Source: Nymphaea colorata
Taxonomy: Eukaryota > Streptophyta > Magnoliopsida > Nymphaeales > Nymphaeaceae
Reading direction: 5' to 3'
Length of the DNA: 64,000 nt
Assembly (NCBI RefSeq): GCF_008831285.2
Contig: NC_045140.1
Coordinates: 14,929,796 to 14,993,795, forward strand
Position 1 is the stretch's first letter. Each line of letters starts with the position of its first letter. Positions 37,001 through 49,836 of this stretch are shown here, piece by piece. The notes below the pieces were generated by a model. It worked only from the letters and a program-made list of their open reading frames with translations, had not been told where the DNA came from and ran no database searches. Made by a program: the position numbers and the translations under genes.

Positions 37001-40000
37001 AGGTTGCATTTGATCGCCTCCACCTAAGATCTGAGGCTGCAAAAAAAGGTGTGCTTGTAGCATGGATTTTAAATGCATGCTACAGCTACATATTAAAAAC
37101 CATGGATTTAAGGTCAGATGGGAGAAGGGGGGGGGGGTGTTTGTCTGATCTTAAATCCATGGATCTGAGATCCTAGGATCTCATATCACCATGGATCTGA
37201 GATCCACGGTGAAACAAACACAATCTAAGTGTGAAGATTTGAAATCTCTTACATGAACAAATGTGTTTCATTCAGAACCATATTTGCTTATATACTAGTA
37301 ACTAGATGATTGTATATGGGAAGCTTAAACAGCCTGCATACCCATCCAATTGGGCAGTTCCCATCCCTGATATTTTGAGCATACACCTAATGTCTGAACT
37401 CTGAACTAAGTTCTTTTTTTTCCATTTTAGTATAAAAAAGGTAAATTTGACAAGTGCAGCTCTCTGTACCGGTTTCAGTAGGCATCAAATAAATTAACAG
37501 CTTACAAGAAATAAATGGTACAAAACAAAGACATGAACTTCACCCGGCTTTGCCAATGCAATTTGGAATTCTATTTTTTTGATAATAATGACAGTGCAGA
37601 ACCTTATCTCTACAATGACTACAAGATGATCTCAAACCTCCAAAATGAAGCCTGTTTAAATTTCCCATATGCATGACAAGGCCTAAATGCACAGTCAAGA
37701 TACCTTCATGCCAACATCAATAAGAGCTCTGTATATGACATTTTTCTTTTCTCACAAAGAACAATAGTAAAATTCTTAAGATGCATCTCTTTCAGCAAAG
37801 TGTAGATCACAGCATGTAATTTACCTTGATTAGGTCTAATAGCCTCTCCACAAGCTCCTGGTCCTCCGTCGTGGTAAGGCTTCCAGACCAAGTAAAGACT
37901 GTGGAACCAGAGTGCAAGATGTAACAATATGTAGAATTCAGAGATGCAGCCACCTGGTAATAAGAAATGTATATGCTAATATCAATTTTGTAGGCCTAAC
38001 AAAAGTATCATGTACAAATGAAAGCATGAAGTCCCCCAAAAGTGAATGAGAAGCAGATGTTCAAGGCATTTTTCCCCTTTCCACCCTAAGCTATAAATAA
38101 GAACCTGTTATTAAGATGTTGAAGCTTGATAATCATTTCGGAGAGAAACAAGCATTTGTTAGACAAATAATTATTGGCAAGGCAATACCAATGAACACAA
38201 AAACCTCAAGCATTGAAAGTATTTAGTAGAATTTCCAGTTGCCAGCATCAAAAGCACTAACAGAGAGTCAAAGAGAACATTTTCTCTCACTAGGTGAAAA
38301 TATTTTTCTCCTAAACCCTTTGCTGGAGAAGTGACTGCCCCAAGAACAGAGATTCTATTACAAAGGATTATTGAATCTCCAAACGTGCTCAAGAAAAATA
38401 TACAAGGATGAGCTGACTCAGTTTAGGTTAGAAGTTAGAACCATAAGATTAGTGATTTGGTCCATACTAAGGACCAATGACGAATAAAAGCTTAAGGATT
38501 TAATGCTCCAGCTGACAAGCTTTTCTTGATCAATGGTTGAAATAGATGCCAATGCAGGAATAATGTTGTGTGCAAAACATGCTAAACAAAATGCAGTACC
38601 AACTGTTATCTAACAATAAAGGACGATGAACAGTACCGGTTCAACTTGAATTGCTTGCATATTTTCTGGTCCAGAACCTTGAACTCTAAAAAGTGCAATA
38701 CCATCTTCTGAGTATGTCTCATCAGCAATGCCATTTTCAGAGATATAATTTTTGTATCCTTTGCTAATTCCACCCTACGGATTTCAGTTGAAAACATAGT
38801 CATTCAATGGAGAACAATGATCAACAAAAATAGAAAGTCCAGTACCAATTTTGTGACTCACTTTGAATACAATAAAGCTTTGAAGAATCAAAAAGAACTG
38901 CATGGGTTCTTTTCCTTCAAAAATTCTAGCCTGCAAGAATATAGTTAGAAACTGTGGAAAGAAGACCTTGATAAGAAGAGAAAACCCAAAATGATTTCTG
39001 ATATCCTGACTATGATTATGAGTAACATGCCTACAGAAAGGATTTCTTGAAAATAAAGTACCTGAGCAACTTGCCCTTTCAATGCCTCTGCCATTTTGTT
39101 CATGATGGAGATTGCAGATGTTCTCTCTTCCTGTAATGGACATTTAATGCTTTCATAAATGTGCATAATAAAAATTTATAATAATTATTGGCAGTACACT
39201 TTTCAAAACATCCTTACCAAAGTAGAACCACTACTGAACCACTAATTGCTAAGGATGGACATTCTTCATGACTAACAACATAAATCAACAAAAAATGAAC
39301 CACACACACATTCACATATGGAGAGAGAAATTATCTCTAGTTAGAATTTCAGAGTTTACAAAAAAATCTTCATACTTTGTGGAGATCTACATCGCATGGA
39401 CATGGGTGCATAACTCTGTGTGTGTGTATTGCATGAGCGCATTCCACCACACTTGACATGGCTAAGGCTGCACTCATGTCCTGAAGTGTTAACACATGTA
39501 TGGACTATGGATAAAATGTCCACTTCCCCAGTTTGTGAACAAATTGTTTGCCATTGCATCTAAAGCAGTGACAGATAAGTGATAACATAGCATGAAATAT
39601 GGTACTTGATTTCTCTTGCTTGGACAAAAAATGAGCAATTTCTAGATCAGGGTACTGAAAGGCATTCTGCACAGACTGCAGATATCTGCTTCACCTCAAC
39701 GAGTCAACGTGAATCAGACATTAGAAAGAACTAGAATAGAACAAACAAGTACTTGAAAGTTTTTTACCTCAATGCTTTGCTTCCCAGACCATGTACCGAT
39801 TAAGTATTCTTCTTTATCATCTCCAGGATATGAGTACTGAAAGACATAGCAATCTCCAGAATAAAATTTTGACTGCTCATTTGGTGGAATCAGAGTCTTG
39901 TTTTGACCATTCACACGCCAAACCTTTGATATTAAGAATAAAACTTCCATCAGAGTGTAACGATACACGACATAGAAGCAAACATAACAGAACATGTCAC

Positions 40001-43000
40001 CAATGTTAAGATGTCAAATTTTGGTGGTAGCAACCATACCTGTAGGTTACCTGTACAATCAAGGAATGCTTCTTGTTCTTCCTTGACAGGAGCAGCTTTC
40101 ATTAGACCCTTGACATTAAACCCCTGGCGTTTCAAAAGCTCTGCAGGATTGAACAATGTTATTATGAAAAGTGAAAGCCACTAAAATAAGTAAGCTATTT
40201 GAGAATCTACTCCATATAAGAAGCTAGCCTACCTGCAACTTTGCCTCTACCATCTGCAGAAACAGTCGCCTCTGTGGCTGTTGGCCAACTGTCAAATCTC
40301 TGCCGGAACATAACAGTCTCAAACCCCTCAATGATCCTTATAATTTGAGCTTTTGGATGTCTAGGACCAGCAACAAGCTCCTGCATAAAAAACAACGTGA
40401 TTGCTAAGTTCATTCACAGATTGCACCCAAAGAAACAATCTGCAGAAAATCCAAGGCAAGTGGTTGGAATCTTACTTCAGCTGCAGAACAGACACCCTTT
40501 CTCTCATCAAGAGAAGTATTTCTGCCCATCCAAACGAAAACTTCCTTCCCACAGTCCAGCAGGTAGCACTTCTCCGTCTTTAATAGTTCTCTTTTCAAGT
40601 AATCACTCTGAACGGGCACAGGTTTCCCATTCTCTATGCTAAACAAAGAGACAAAGTTTTAGGAGTGAATTTTTTTAGCATTTTAACTGTAAAGGAGACA
40701 GTTGTGGAGTGTAAGAACTTTATGATTTAAGCTAGTAAAATATATTATTATTATGAAATTAAGTAATTAAAATTAAATAACATTTACCATAACAACTTTA
40801 AAGGTACTGGTTCACTATGGACATCTTCTTCTGCAGTTGCCTTTCTTGGAAGTGGAGCAAAACCACCAAAAAAGCCCCAGAATTCTCCAGAATCAGGGTC
40901 AGCCATCAATTTTCCATCCTCTATGTGAGAAGTTATGAAAGTGAAATCAATCTATTGAACTTTACTAACTATAAATTAGTAAATTACACAATTAAGTCAG
41001 CCTATTGATCTATTCATGTTCAATCATTTTGGGCACGATGATAAATCTCCAACTTACCCACAGTTGCAATCTCACATTTTCCATTGTGATGAGTATCTTT
41101 AATGTATTGAACAACTTCAAGAGCTTTCGCCCTCTCTTGTATAGAAGAATTGGAACCATTAAATTGGAATATTTTCGACTTCGTATCCAGAATGAATATG
41201 TCATCATGATTCAATGATGATCGAACAAAAGGGACCTGGGCAACTCAAAACTTCAGGGATTCTCTCCTTAAAGAGAAAAAAAGCAAACAACCAACAGATA
41301 TGAGATACTTATTATAGTGAGTCACAATATCACTTACCTCTTTTACATGTACAACATGCTTTCCTTTGCAAACAAACAAGCGAGTTTCAAATTCTTTCTC
41401 TCCAACATGCTTGAAACCTGAAGCCACTCCCCCTTCTTGAGGTATAATGCATGGCTTAAAATAAGAGAGGAACTTCTCTGACTCATGACCTTGCACCTCC
41501 CTGTATTGGACTGCACGACCTCCCAGAGCAGCATCCAGCTCCACAGTCTTTATTGCTGCAGTGCCAGATTCATCCTGCTTAAGCAGTACAGAGTAAAAGG
41601 TTGACAAAAGGTTAAAATAATGGCCTCAAAGACGATAATTGTCTCCCTGAAGATTTAAGAAAAACATCTCATGGACTTACCTGACTTGTATCCTTGCCAA
41701 TCCAATAATGAATATCATGCCGAAAAGAACCAGCTTTTAAAGCTGTAGTCTGTATATGACAGAAATGGATCGATTTATGCAAGAGAAAAAAACAGAGAAA
41801 GCATTAGGTGCTTATCTCCTGCATGTTGTTGTAAAATGAATCTTGCAAAACAACGAATGAAGCACTCCTAAATCAGCAATACATGTAATTGATCTACCCA
41901 TCAATGGTAAGAACCAAGACACGGCAATGCTGGTTTGATTTCATAGCATTCAAAGATTAAAAAGCCACGGTTGGATAAGGTGTCCAGCAAAAGAGAAAAT
42001 TAAGTAAGCATATCCCAATATTAGAGTTAAGAAATAACTATGCCATGAAATAAATGTTAAACATGCAAGACGATCCAACTCCAAGAATATAGGTAGTGAT
42101 GACACAAAGTTGTTATAGCTTCAATGGCACAGATGACACAAGCAGTTCTACAGAAAGATGATGTATGCATTGATATGTATTTCTCTGCTTTCTGTGAGCA
42201 TGTCAAGGCAGATCCACATATGGTTAGGGTGAGCAACTGACCACCCTAGCTTATAACTTTTCTTAGCTGACCCGTACCCAAACTTAGAAGCTTTTCCTAT
42301 GAAAAGAACTACTTCAGTGCCCCCCAACTTCCTCAAGTGGCCTTTAAATTATTTTTATTTTTTACATTTCGCCCCATGAAAATAAAGAAGACTAGGTTCA
42401 GTTGATAATAATATAGAAAATATATATGTTTATATCACAGTCACATATATCGTTTTCGGGTTTTAAACAGAAAGGTTTTTCTCAGGTATAATACGACAAG
42501 CTTGTTCTTTTCGGAAAAAAAAAAGGAAGAAAACGGTAAATTTTAGAAAATTAACAAAATTTCCTAAAAGTTAAGAAAAAATAGAAAAATGAGAAACTAA
42601 TAAGATGATTGCAGCAGCTTGGGTAGTATACATGCATTTAGGGATTTTCAAAATTCTGAAACGAACATTATCTTCAGCAGAAAATGAAAGAATGATGGGG
42701 CCGAACAAGCGTTCTGAAACGAACATTATCTTCAGCAGAAAATGAAAGAATGATGGGGCCGAACAAGCGTTGCACATCACTATGTTGGAAAAAAAGCCGT
42801 GCACAAGATTTACTTGTGTTGAAAAAGGATGAGCAGAATACTTATCTTATACCAATATTCTAGGCTTGCAGCAATACCTACAGCAAGATCTTCTGGCATT
42901 CGGTGGGTCTGGTGAGGACGGTTGAGGGTTTTGGCAAGACCTTCAGCACCATTGACGATTTTTTGTCAATCAAAACACTAGAATGAGTCATCTTCCTACT

Positions 43001-44969
43001 GAAACGTTTTCTTCTTCTCTAACATCTCTGAACTCGTCTCCTCCAAAGTCCAAAGAAGTCTAGGTTTTCTTTGTTTTGATGTTGACATTAAAACTTCTTA
43101 CTATTACAGGCATACCACTGCTAACAACATTATTCAAATCATATAAAAAAGGATGCAAAAAAACATGAAAAACATGTTTTTTTCGTGTTTCTTTCATTTT
43201 GTCGATTTTTAATTAAAAAAGGCGATATTTTGCAGTTTTTTCTGGCCAAAGTGTTTTTGTGTTTTTATCAGTAATAGACAAATAAGAACTTATATTATTT
43301 GTTACAAAGTCGTTCCTTTACCTTTGACAAAAGTACAAAAAGTGAGTACTAACTTCAAAAAAAACCTAGACTTACTTTATATTCTATCTAGTTGTCCTTA
43401 AAAGCTAGAAAAAAAAGGAAAATTGACTTTTTTATTAGTGTTAAAGGGATAAAATTATCAAAAAATGATTATCTATCCCTTGATACTTGCAATTTGAGAA
43501 GTTTGTGTGCCCATACCTCCTCCACTTCCCCTCCTCCTCCCTCCCCACCCACCAAAAAACCAAAAAGCCCAAAAAGCCCCGTATTGACGTTGCTAGCTTT
43601 CCTACCATGAAAGTGCATATGGTGGAAGACATTAAGCTCATGCAGTGTAAGGGTTGAAAAGAAGATGAAACTGGAATTAACAAAATAATGAATCTTATAC
43701 CTTTAAGATGAGATAAGAATCTCCAGTAAAAAACTTCCCCTGCAAGGACTTTGGGACAGGAACAGGTCGGAAATTCTCAATTCGCCAAATCTCAAGCCCT
43801 CTACTAAATGTCAAGGAAAAGAATCTAGAGGTAGCAAGTTGAACAATAAGACAAGGCAAATCTGGAAAATAACTTCCTGTCTCTACAATACTTAGACAAA
43901 CCAACAAAATTTAAATTAGTATGACAAATCTGGTGTTCCTCTGAAAGAACCTCTAAAGTAAATGTGAAGAGAAATTAGACATGCAGCAAGTTCATGAATT
44001 CAAAACATAACAAGATGCATCAAGAAAATGACAAGATGTTATCTCCAATATTAGGCGAATGTATATTGCTTAAGTTTATCAAGATCACCAAAGAGACATA
44101 CAGCATAATTGCTATACACTAGTTAGTTACACAGCTGCCTAAGCAGCTGACCAATGTAGAAGGAAAACCAAATCATCTGCCACGCAAAACATCAATAAGA
44201 TGATGATGATTACAAAATCATAATCTAAAAATAAGCATTTCGTCAGTAGAAAGGTCAACCAAGAAAATTTTCTGCATCCAATTAATATCACCAAGATTGT
44301 CCAAAAAAAGGTGGATGTGATAATTTGGAAGTAACAATTTCCATTAATGAAACATGTAAATCTGAAAAGTGAAGACAAACACTATGACTGGATCTGACAT
44401 AATTAAAATTTAGATCATACATCAAATAGAAAAAGTTTCCCCGGAATCTGTCTGTACAAATCCATGAGGAAGTAAGCAAAGTAATCTGCTTAATTCTTGC
44501 TTAACCACCAAAACTTTTAAGTCTTAAGGTTCCTTCCAGAATTTAGGATTGCAAAGAATCAGAAAGATGGAGATATGGGAACATCCAATTCCTGGAATAG
44601 GCAATATCACCTAGAAAGCAAATCAAATAACTCCACTTTCTGCAAGCAGAAATTGAAAATTCCATCAGTTCCTCAACTCTTCAAATGCCTTCCCAACACA
44701 TCCTTGCTCTGTTAAGAGCTTAGTTTTACTAACCAGCTAGACAGAGTGCAAAAATGCATGATAAGACCACAAATTTTTATAGAAAATTAGCCGTTTTCCC
44801 AATAAACCCCAATGCAAACCATCCAACCTAAAATTAAGAAGGTAACAGTCACAAATATTATAGCTTAAATTATAACAGAAACATTATGAAAGAGAACCCG
44901 GGAAAAAGGATACGCCTTCTGTCCAGCTCCTTGGAAAGCAGAATCTAAATCTCTCATTGAAACTGACAT
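34020..44969 (-). CDS. VLN4: Villin, VLN4 class actin-binding protein
   Basis: The protein has 961 residues in 22 coding exons, from the ATG at 44969: 44969-44914, 43800-43701, 41749-41681, 41574-41338, 41235-41058, 40920-40788, 40638-40476, 40380-40233, 40140-40040, 39923-39768, 39130-39062, 38930-38862, 38774-38637, 37953-37825, 36496-36349, 36207-36197, 36055-35915, 35802-35677, 35528-35463, 34829-34508, 34423-34212 and 34133-34020. Every junction is in phase. It starts [19 protein letters not shown]. Six gelsolin-type repeats fill about residues 20-740 (for example [15 protein letters not shown] in the first). A Ser/Pro-rich linker of about 180 residues follows ([20 protein letters not shown]), then the headpiece, ending [14 protein letters not shown]. 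Villins bind, bundle, cap and in part sever actin filaments, usually under calcium control. Linker and headpiece match VLN4/VLN5 rather than VLN2/VLN3. Arabidopsis VLN4 is about 974 aa. Confidence 0.97.
34974..35392. mobile_element. MITE-like non-autonomous element in a villin intron
   Basis: AAGGACGTCAATGAATCG at 34974-34991 and the inverted AAGAATGTCAACAGATCG at 35392-35375 form imperfect terminal repeats about 419 bp apart. The interior is rich in GGATTTGGAT/ATCCAATT words and has no coding frame, typical of small DNA transposons of plants. I found no clear target-site duplication. It lies in the 633-nt intron between the 19th and 20th coding exons. Confidence 0.55.
37100..37162. repeat. 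Inverted-repeat element in a villin intron
   Basis: CCATGGATTTAAGGTCAGA at 37100-37118 is mirrored by TCTGATCTTAAATCCATGG at 37144-37162 with one mismatch. A G-run lies between the arms, and repeated CCATGGATCTGAGATCC words follow to about 37210. It looks like the core of a MITE-type insertion, with GTGTTTG and AAACAAACAC words around it. Confidence 0.6.
42654..42769. repeat. Perfect 58-bp tandem duplication in villin intron 2
   Basis: The 58-base unit beginning TTCTGAAACGAACATTATC occurs at 42654-42711 and again at 42712-42769 without a mismatch that I can see. Identity this high indicates a recent slippage or repair event. It lies within the 1.95-kb second coding intron. Confidence 0.95.
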
Positions 44970-45034
44970 TGTGATCTTTGAATTGTTAGAGGTGCTGAGG
45001 TCGAAATTAGTCTTAAAAGTAGAAATTTAAGTTG

Positions 45035-46747
45035 CCTGCAACATAATTTGCATGAACGGTTACATTGACAATATAAGTAGAAAACATGTTTTCTCTAATG
45101 AGAGCATTTATTTTTGCTAATCAAAACACTATTTATAACCACCAATAACCAAAATAAAAAAGATATAGGCCTCTAACGAGTTATCTACTGTGGCATATTT
45201 ACCAAACTTAGACACCCGGTACATAAGCTGTCAATAGTATTGGATGAACATGGTTAGAACCCCAGTGGAACCACATTCTGTGATAACTACCCTGAAACAT
45301 GATGGTCCTTTCAACAATGTCCATAAATTTTACATGGCTCCAAGTCAGAGACCCAAATTTCAGTCTCAGATATATTCTCACAAGACAAACCTTCTGTATG
45401 TCATAGTAAATTTATAATACATCTTGAAGAACATATGAGATTTCAAATTAAAAGAAAATTAAAAAAAAATTAAAATTAGTCCGAGTCCTTTCACACAATG
45501 GGTAAATAACAAAATATTAATAACAATGAAATGTCTTCGATCTCCCCTTTTCTCTGGAATGGAAATATCTATCTCCAGGAGGTTCTAGCATGTCAAATCC
45601 AACATAATTCCTCTTCATCAAAATGTTAACCCCAACAATCATCTTCAATCAACATATGATAGATAGAATAGGAAATGTGGGACGGAATAGCACTATCATA
45701 ACAGAGGGGCCTCGTGTTAGACACCAAAGACAAATACCAGTTTGACCATCAAATCAGAATGTTCTTATATATTATAATAAATTTGTAGTTTAGCAAAGCG
45801 AATATAATCATTAGAACAGAGCAAACTTTCCACTATAATAGCAACATATGCTAAGTATACAACCTTTTTGAAATATAGACTATTCATCAAGCATTTCATT
45901 CACTAACCCTTGCCTTCATTTCATTGTCTAGTTGATGCTTTCAAACAGGTACCAAGTAACTTCAACCAGATCATTCATTTTGTTATCAATAGTCATCCAG
46001 CACGATGCAGGTTAAACCAAGTATTGGAACAATACAAAACAGAATTCTTATCGCCATCTAACTTGCAAACAGAAAATATAACTATTACGCTCAGTTAGAA
46101 TCATCGTATCCTCGTAAGGCTTCAACCAGCTAATATGACGCTAAGGAGAACTAACGCGATCGTGTTCATAAACCAGATTTGAAGGGGAAAAAAAAAACTG
46201 AACACCTCCCACTAATGGCAATTTAGATGATTAAAAGAAGAAATAAAACACTGCAAGTTCAGGGGAAAAACAAACGAAAGAAGAAAGGAATTTGTGCTTG
46301 ATCTTCGACCTTTGCGACCAAAACAGGCTGCTTCATCTTGGAATTGTAACAAAACAATTTGACGGTCTCAATATAGATAACAATCCAATGAAACCAGACC
46401 CTCTTTGCAAAAATGAAACAGAATCCTCAGTCTCCCGGATAGCTAGCACCTCGGGGAATTGCTGAGAATTTGCCGCCAAGATGACAATCCAACACAAAAG
46501 TTCTCCTTCTGAATAAAAGGAACGGGACTGTACCTAAGCTCCTCGTCTCAATCGCCGACCAAACCGCCCCCCGCGACAATCCGACGAAGCAGTCTCTGAA
46601 GAAACTTCCAATAATTACTTGCGCGAACCACGCCACCAAATTAAAAAAAAAAAAGGAAAAAGAAAAAGAAAAAAGCGAAAAAGAAGGAAAAAGTCGGTGA
46701 AAAAGTTGAAACCCCACCCAAGAGAAACGAAACAAAACCAATTGCCT

Positions 46748-46784
<37 letters not shown>

Positions 46785-46900
46785 AGAAAGAGGAATGATG
46801 CTTATCACTAGACGAAGCAAAGGCTGGTCTAAAGGACGAACTATGATGCACTGTAAAGGTATACTAAAATAATGCCTGCCCGCCACGCACACTCTCCTCT
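45035..46900 (-). other. 5' leader of the villin gene with a long intron
   Basis: On the - strand an acceptor (ATGTTGCAG) at 45036 opens a 66-base noncoding piece ending at the ATG. A plausible donor, GCTTAG|GTACAG, ends an upstream exon at 46534, giving a leader intron of about 1.5 kb. Upstream of that is a CT-rich stretch with a (CT)n run (46780-46751), as seen in other plant leaders. Another CTT/CT-rich stretch on the same strand at about 47480-47220 could be an alternative, farther first exon. Confidence 0.5.
46751..46780 (-). repeat. (CT)n tract in villin leader
   Basis: A GA run on the + strand, which reads CT on the coding strand, of about 30 bases lies in the probable first exon of the villin transcript. 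Confidence 0.9.
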
Positions 46901-49130
46901 CAAATCAAAATGCTCCACCCTCCCAAAAAGAAAATGAGAGAAGTTCCAAAATGTGTATTTATGCACTAAGCCAAGTGTAAAAACAGAAAGTAAAAGAATC
47001 AGGTTGGCAACAATTACCACAAGAGATGGAAAAAAAAGGAAAGAATCTAAGTAAGGGCAAAGTAGAATAGGTAAAAACTATAGATGTTCTCAACAGAGGA
47101 GGTAAAAAAAAAAAAGGTTAGGGCAACGACAGGAGAAGACGTAGAATAGGGGAAATAATGAAGCAGGGACAAACGAAAAAAAAATAGAGGGATTTCGCGT
47201 CCGGTAAAAATCAGAAGGAAAATAAATCCATAAGAGTGACAAAAATGACGATAAATGAAAGGAATGGCGAGGGTGGAACGGAGATTTGAGAGAATTGAGT
47301 TCTCCCACTTTTCTGATTGGGAATCCTGGAGGATGAATGGGATGGAGGAGAAGAAGAAGAAGAAGACGAAGAAGAAGAATAAGAAGGAGGAGAGATCTGG
47401 CGAAGCAAAGAGAGAGAAAGCGGGAGAGAGCCATGAGGAAAGGCGTGTAACCAACTCTTCCGGGGTAAATTAGAATTTCCATAATTTTCCTCTCTCTCTC
47501 TCTTCTCGCTCACCACTTTCCCTCGCTAATTTTGGTCAGTCAGGTGAAGAAACCTGAGCGGCTGAGCCTTCTCAAAATTCTCCAGACATTTTTTCCTTTT
47601 ACTTTTCACTATTTACCTTAAAATGGAGCGCTTTGACGGGTGGGTGAGAGATAGAGATAGAGAAGAACGGCCACACGGGAGAAGCGGGAATTCATTTCTC
47701 AAATCCTAATTTTGGATCCGGGTTTTGAGATGTTGGTGTTCGGTTCGAATTATATGAGAGGAATTATGAGGAGCTGGTGGACCAAGGAAGCATGTGCGTG
47801 CGGGCGTCGATCCTATCCGTCTACCATTCTCTGTGAGAGACCGGATCGGATTCTGCCCAAAATCCAAAAGCGAGAGACGGCATATCTAACGTGAAAATAA
47901 CTGAGATAAGTTGCAGTCGATTTTTTAAAAGGTCATTCTAAATTTAACCGATTCTGGTGGAGCACATGGGCAGCGAGGAGAGAGGGCTCTGTTGGGCACC
48001 AAAATATGACATTTTTCTTTTCTGTTCCTTCTTTAACGGTCGCTATTGTCCGTTCTCACTTTTTCAGTTTTCACCTCGGGCAAAGTGGCATGTGGGGCTG
48101 TTAAAACTATATACTTTTAACAGTCCTTAGATTCAATAGATAAATAAAAACTAACCTAATAAGTAGGGTCAGTTGCCATGTTGCAGAGTTGGCTCGGTAG
48201 TAAAAGGGTTTTCCTTTTAATAGATGCAGCTTTATGCATGTCTCCTTTATTCAAATTAATATCGTGTTAGGCATCTTCTTTTGCCTGTCTCTTCAAGTGC
48301 AGTCAGTCATTTCTAGATCCTAGAATCATGAGACTTGAATTGCAAACCAAAGTGAATCGGACAGATTTCAGCATGTAGCGTTTGTTACGTTATAAAAAAA
48401 TGTTTTCTAGCTTTAGTTCTTTTAAGTTTTTTTCAGAAAAGAAAATCAAACTTTTTGTTGACCAATGGAAAAAATCTTTTATATTTACATATAGGGAAGG
48501 ACAATGCAGTTTTTAGCTTTCAATCTTGCGAGATTCTAGGTGTTGATTGAAGTCAAATGAATAGGACGCAGAAAAATGCTTCGTCGGACATTAATTGGTC
48601 TGAAATTTTCATATCCCATGGCTCGGGCTACATACTCTTGTCAAATATTACATTGTTTCTACCGAAAATTGCAGTGAAAATAATTGCACTCCTTGTGGTG
48701 TAACTGTTTATGAGAGTGTAGAAGACGACCCATCTAAAATTTTGTCACGACTGCCCTACATATGAGAGATTTTGTCAACAATGTGATTATATTCAAACAC
48801 GGTTTCAAGGGCAGTGTCTAAAGCCATAGACTTTGGTGACATAGGCAGAAATATGCAAACTTTACTTAATATATAAATATGTGAGTTTTTAAAAGGTTTG
48901 GGACGGGACAGGCAGCTCCCCCACTGGCAGGGCCACTAAAGACAATCATGCTTTACATTATCTGCCTGGGAAAGCAAAGGCATCTCTCAAAGGGTTTGAA
49001 GATTCTTTGTGGGAAATCAAAAGTTAATAGTAATTGCAGATCTATCTTCTACAGTATAATTGGTAAGTTGTGAATATTGGAGTACACAGGGCACTATAGT
49101 GTCTTCTAGTATCAATGAATGTCGAAAGGC

Positions 49131-49448
49131 CTTAGGTGGGCCCAGCTCAAGGTCTAACAAAGTCAGGCTCGGGGTGGCCCAAAGCCTTTGGCAGCAATTC
49201 AAGTTCGGACCACTTAGTTATCGAGTAGGGTCAAACCATCAACTTCATACCGGTTGGGTACCCGGTTCGATGTCTAACCATATTTGAAACTATTAATATT
49301 TCATTTTTTAATAACTCAGAAATATAAATTGACGTATCAAGTGTTCATAAGAGAGCCATCAATTAGACACAAAAAGTTTCTAAGAGAACCATTGGCGATG
49401 CATCAAAAGTTTGTATGTTGCCATCAAGTCTCTCTCTCTCTCTTTCTA

Positions 49449-49514
<66 letters not shown>

Positions 49515-49743
49515 AAGAGAGAGAGAGAGAGAGAAAGAGAAATAAAAAAAAATGAAAGGATCGTTTTTAAATACATATATAGAGCAAAGTCGGGCCCCCA
49601 ATACTTAGTTCAGTTTAATATACGATATATTTTTTTAATTAATTTATTTATTTTATCAAGCTAACGTGAATGTCAAATAGCCAACCCAAACTCGGCCATC
49701 AACAAGCTGGATACCCGACCACCCGTCTGTTGCCCACCCTAAG
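49131..49743. mobile_element. Possible degraded element with short terminal inverted repeats
   Basis: CTTAGGTGGGC at 49131-49141 and the inverted CTTAGGGTGGGC (49743-49732) bracket about 610 bp. Next to the ends are GC-richer words such as GGTTGGGTACCCGGTTCG and ATACCCGACCACCCG, and the middle is simple repeat. This is consistent with a decayed DNA element expanded by microsatellite growth. No coding capacity remains. Confidence 0.35.
49429..49541. repeat. (CT)n-(AT)n-(AG)n self-complementary microsatellite
   Basis: A CT tract, a long AT tract and an AG tract follow each other, so the left arm is the reverse complement of the right arm and the middle is self-complementary. The whole 113 bases can fold as one imperfect hairpin. 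Confidence 0.9.
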
Positions 49744-49760
49744 TCTTAAGTTAAAAGACC

Positions 49761-49836
49761 ATAAATTAGATGTCTTAATCAAATATTTCAAAAAATTGAT
49801 AAATTAGATGTCTTAATCAAATATTTCAAAAAATTG
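49761..49836. repeat. 38-bp tandem duplication
   Basis: The unit starting ATAAATTAGATGTCTTAATC occurs at 49761-49798 and again at 49799-49836 with no visible difference. It lies just outside the possible element at 49131-49743. Confidence 0.9.

Noticed and set aside
47047..47516. Overlapping open frames of 100-135 codons on the - strand
   Set aside because: They encode poly-Phe, poly-Leu or poly-Ser from a CTT/CT-rich strand, in all frames at once. This is composition, possibly a leader exon, not a protein.
48180..48240. tRNA-like words (GTTGGCTCGGTAGT)
   Set aside because: No acceptor stem, anticodon stem or proper T-arm could be assembled around it.
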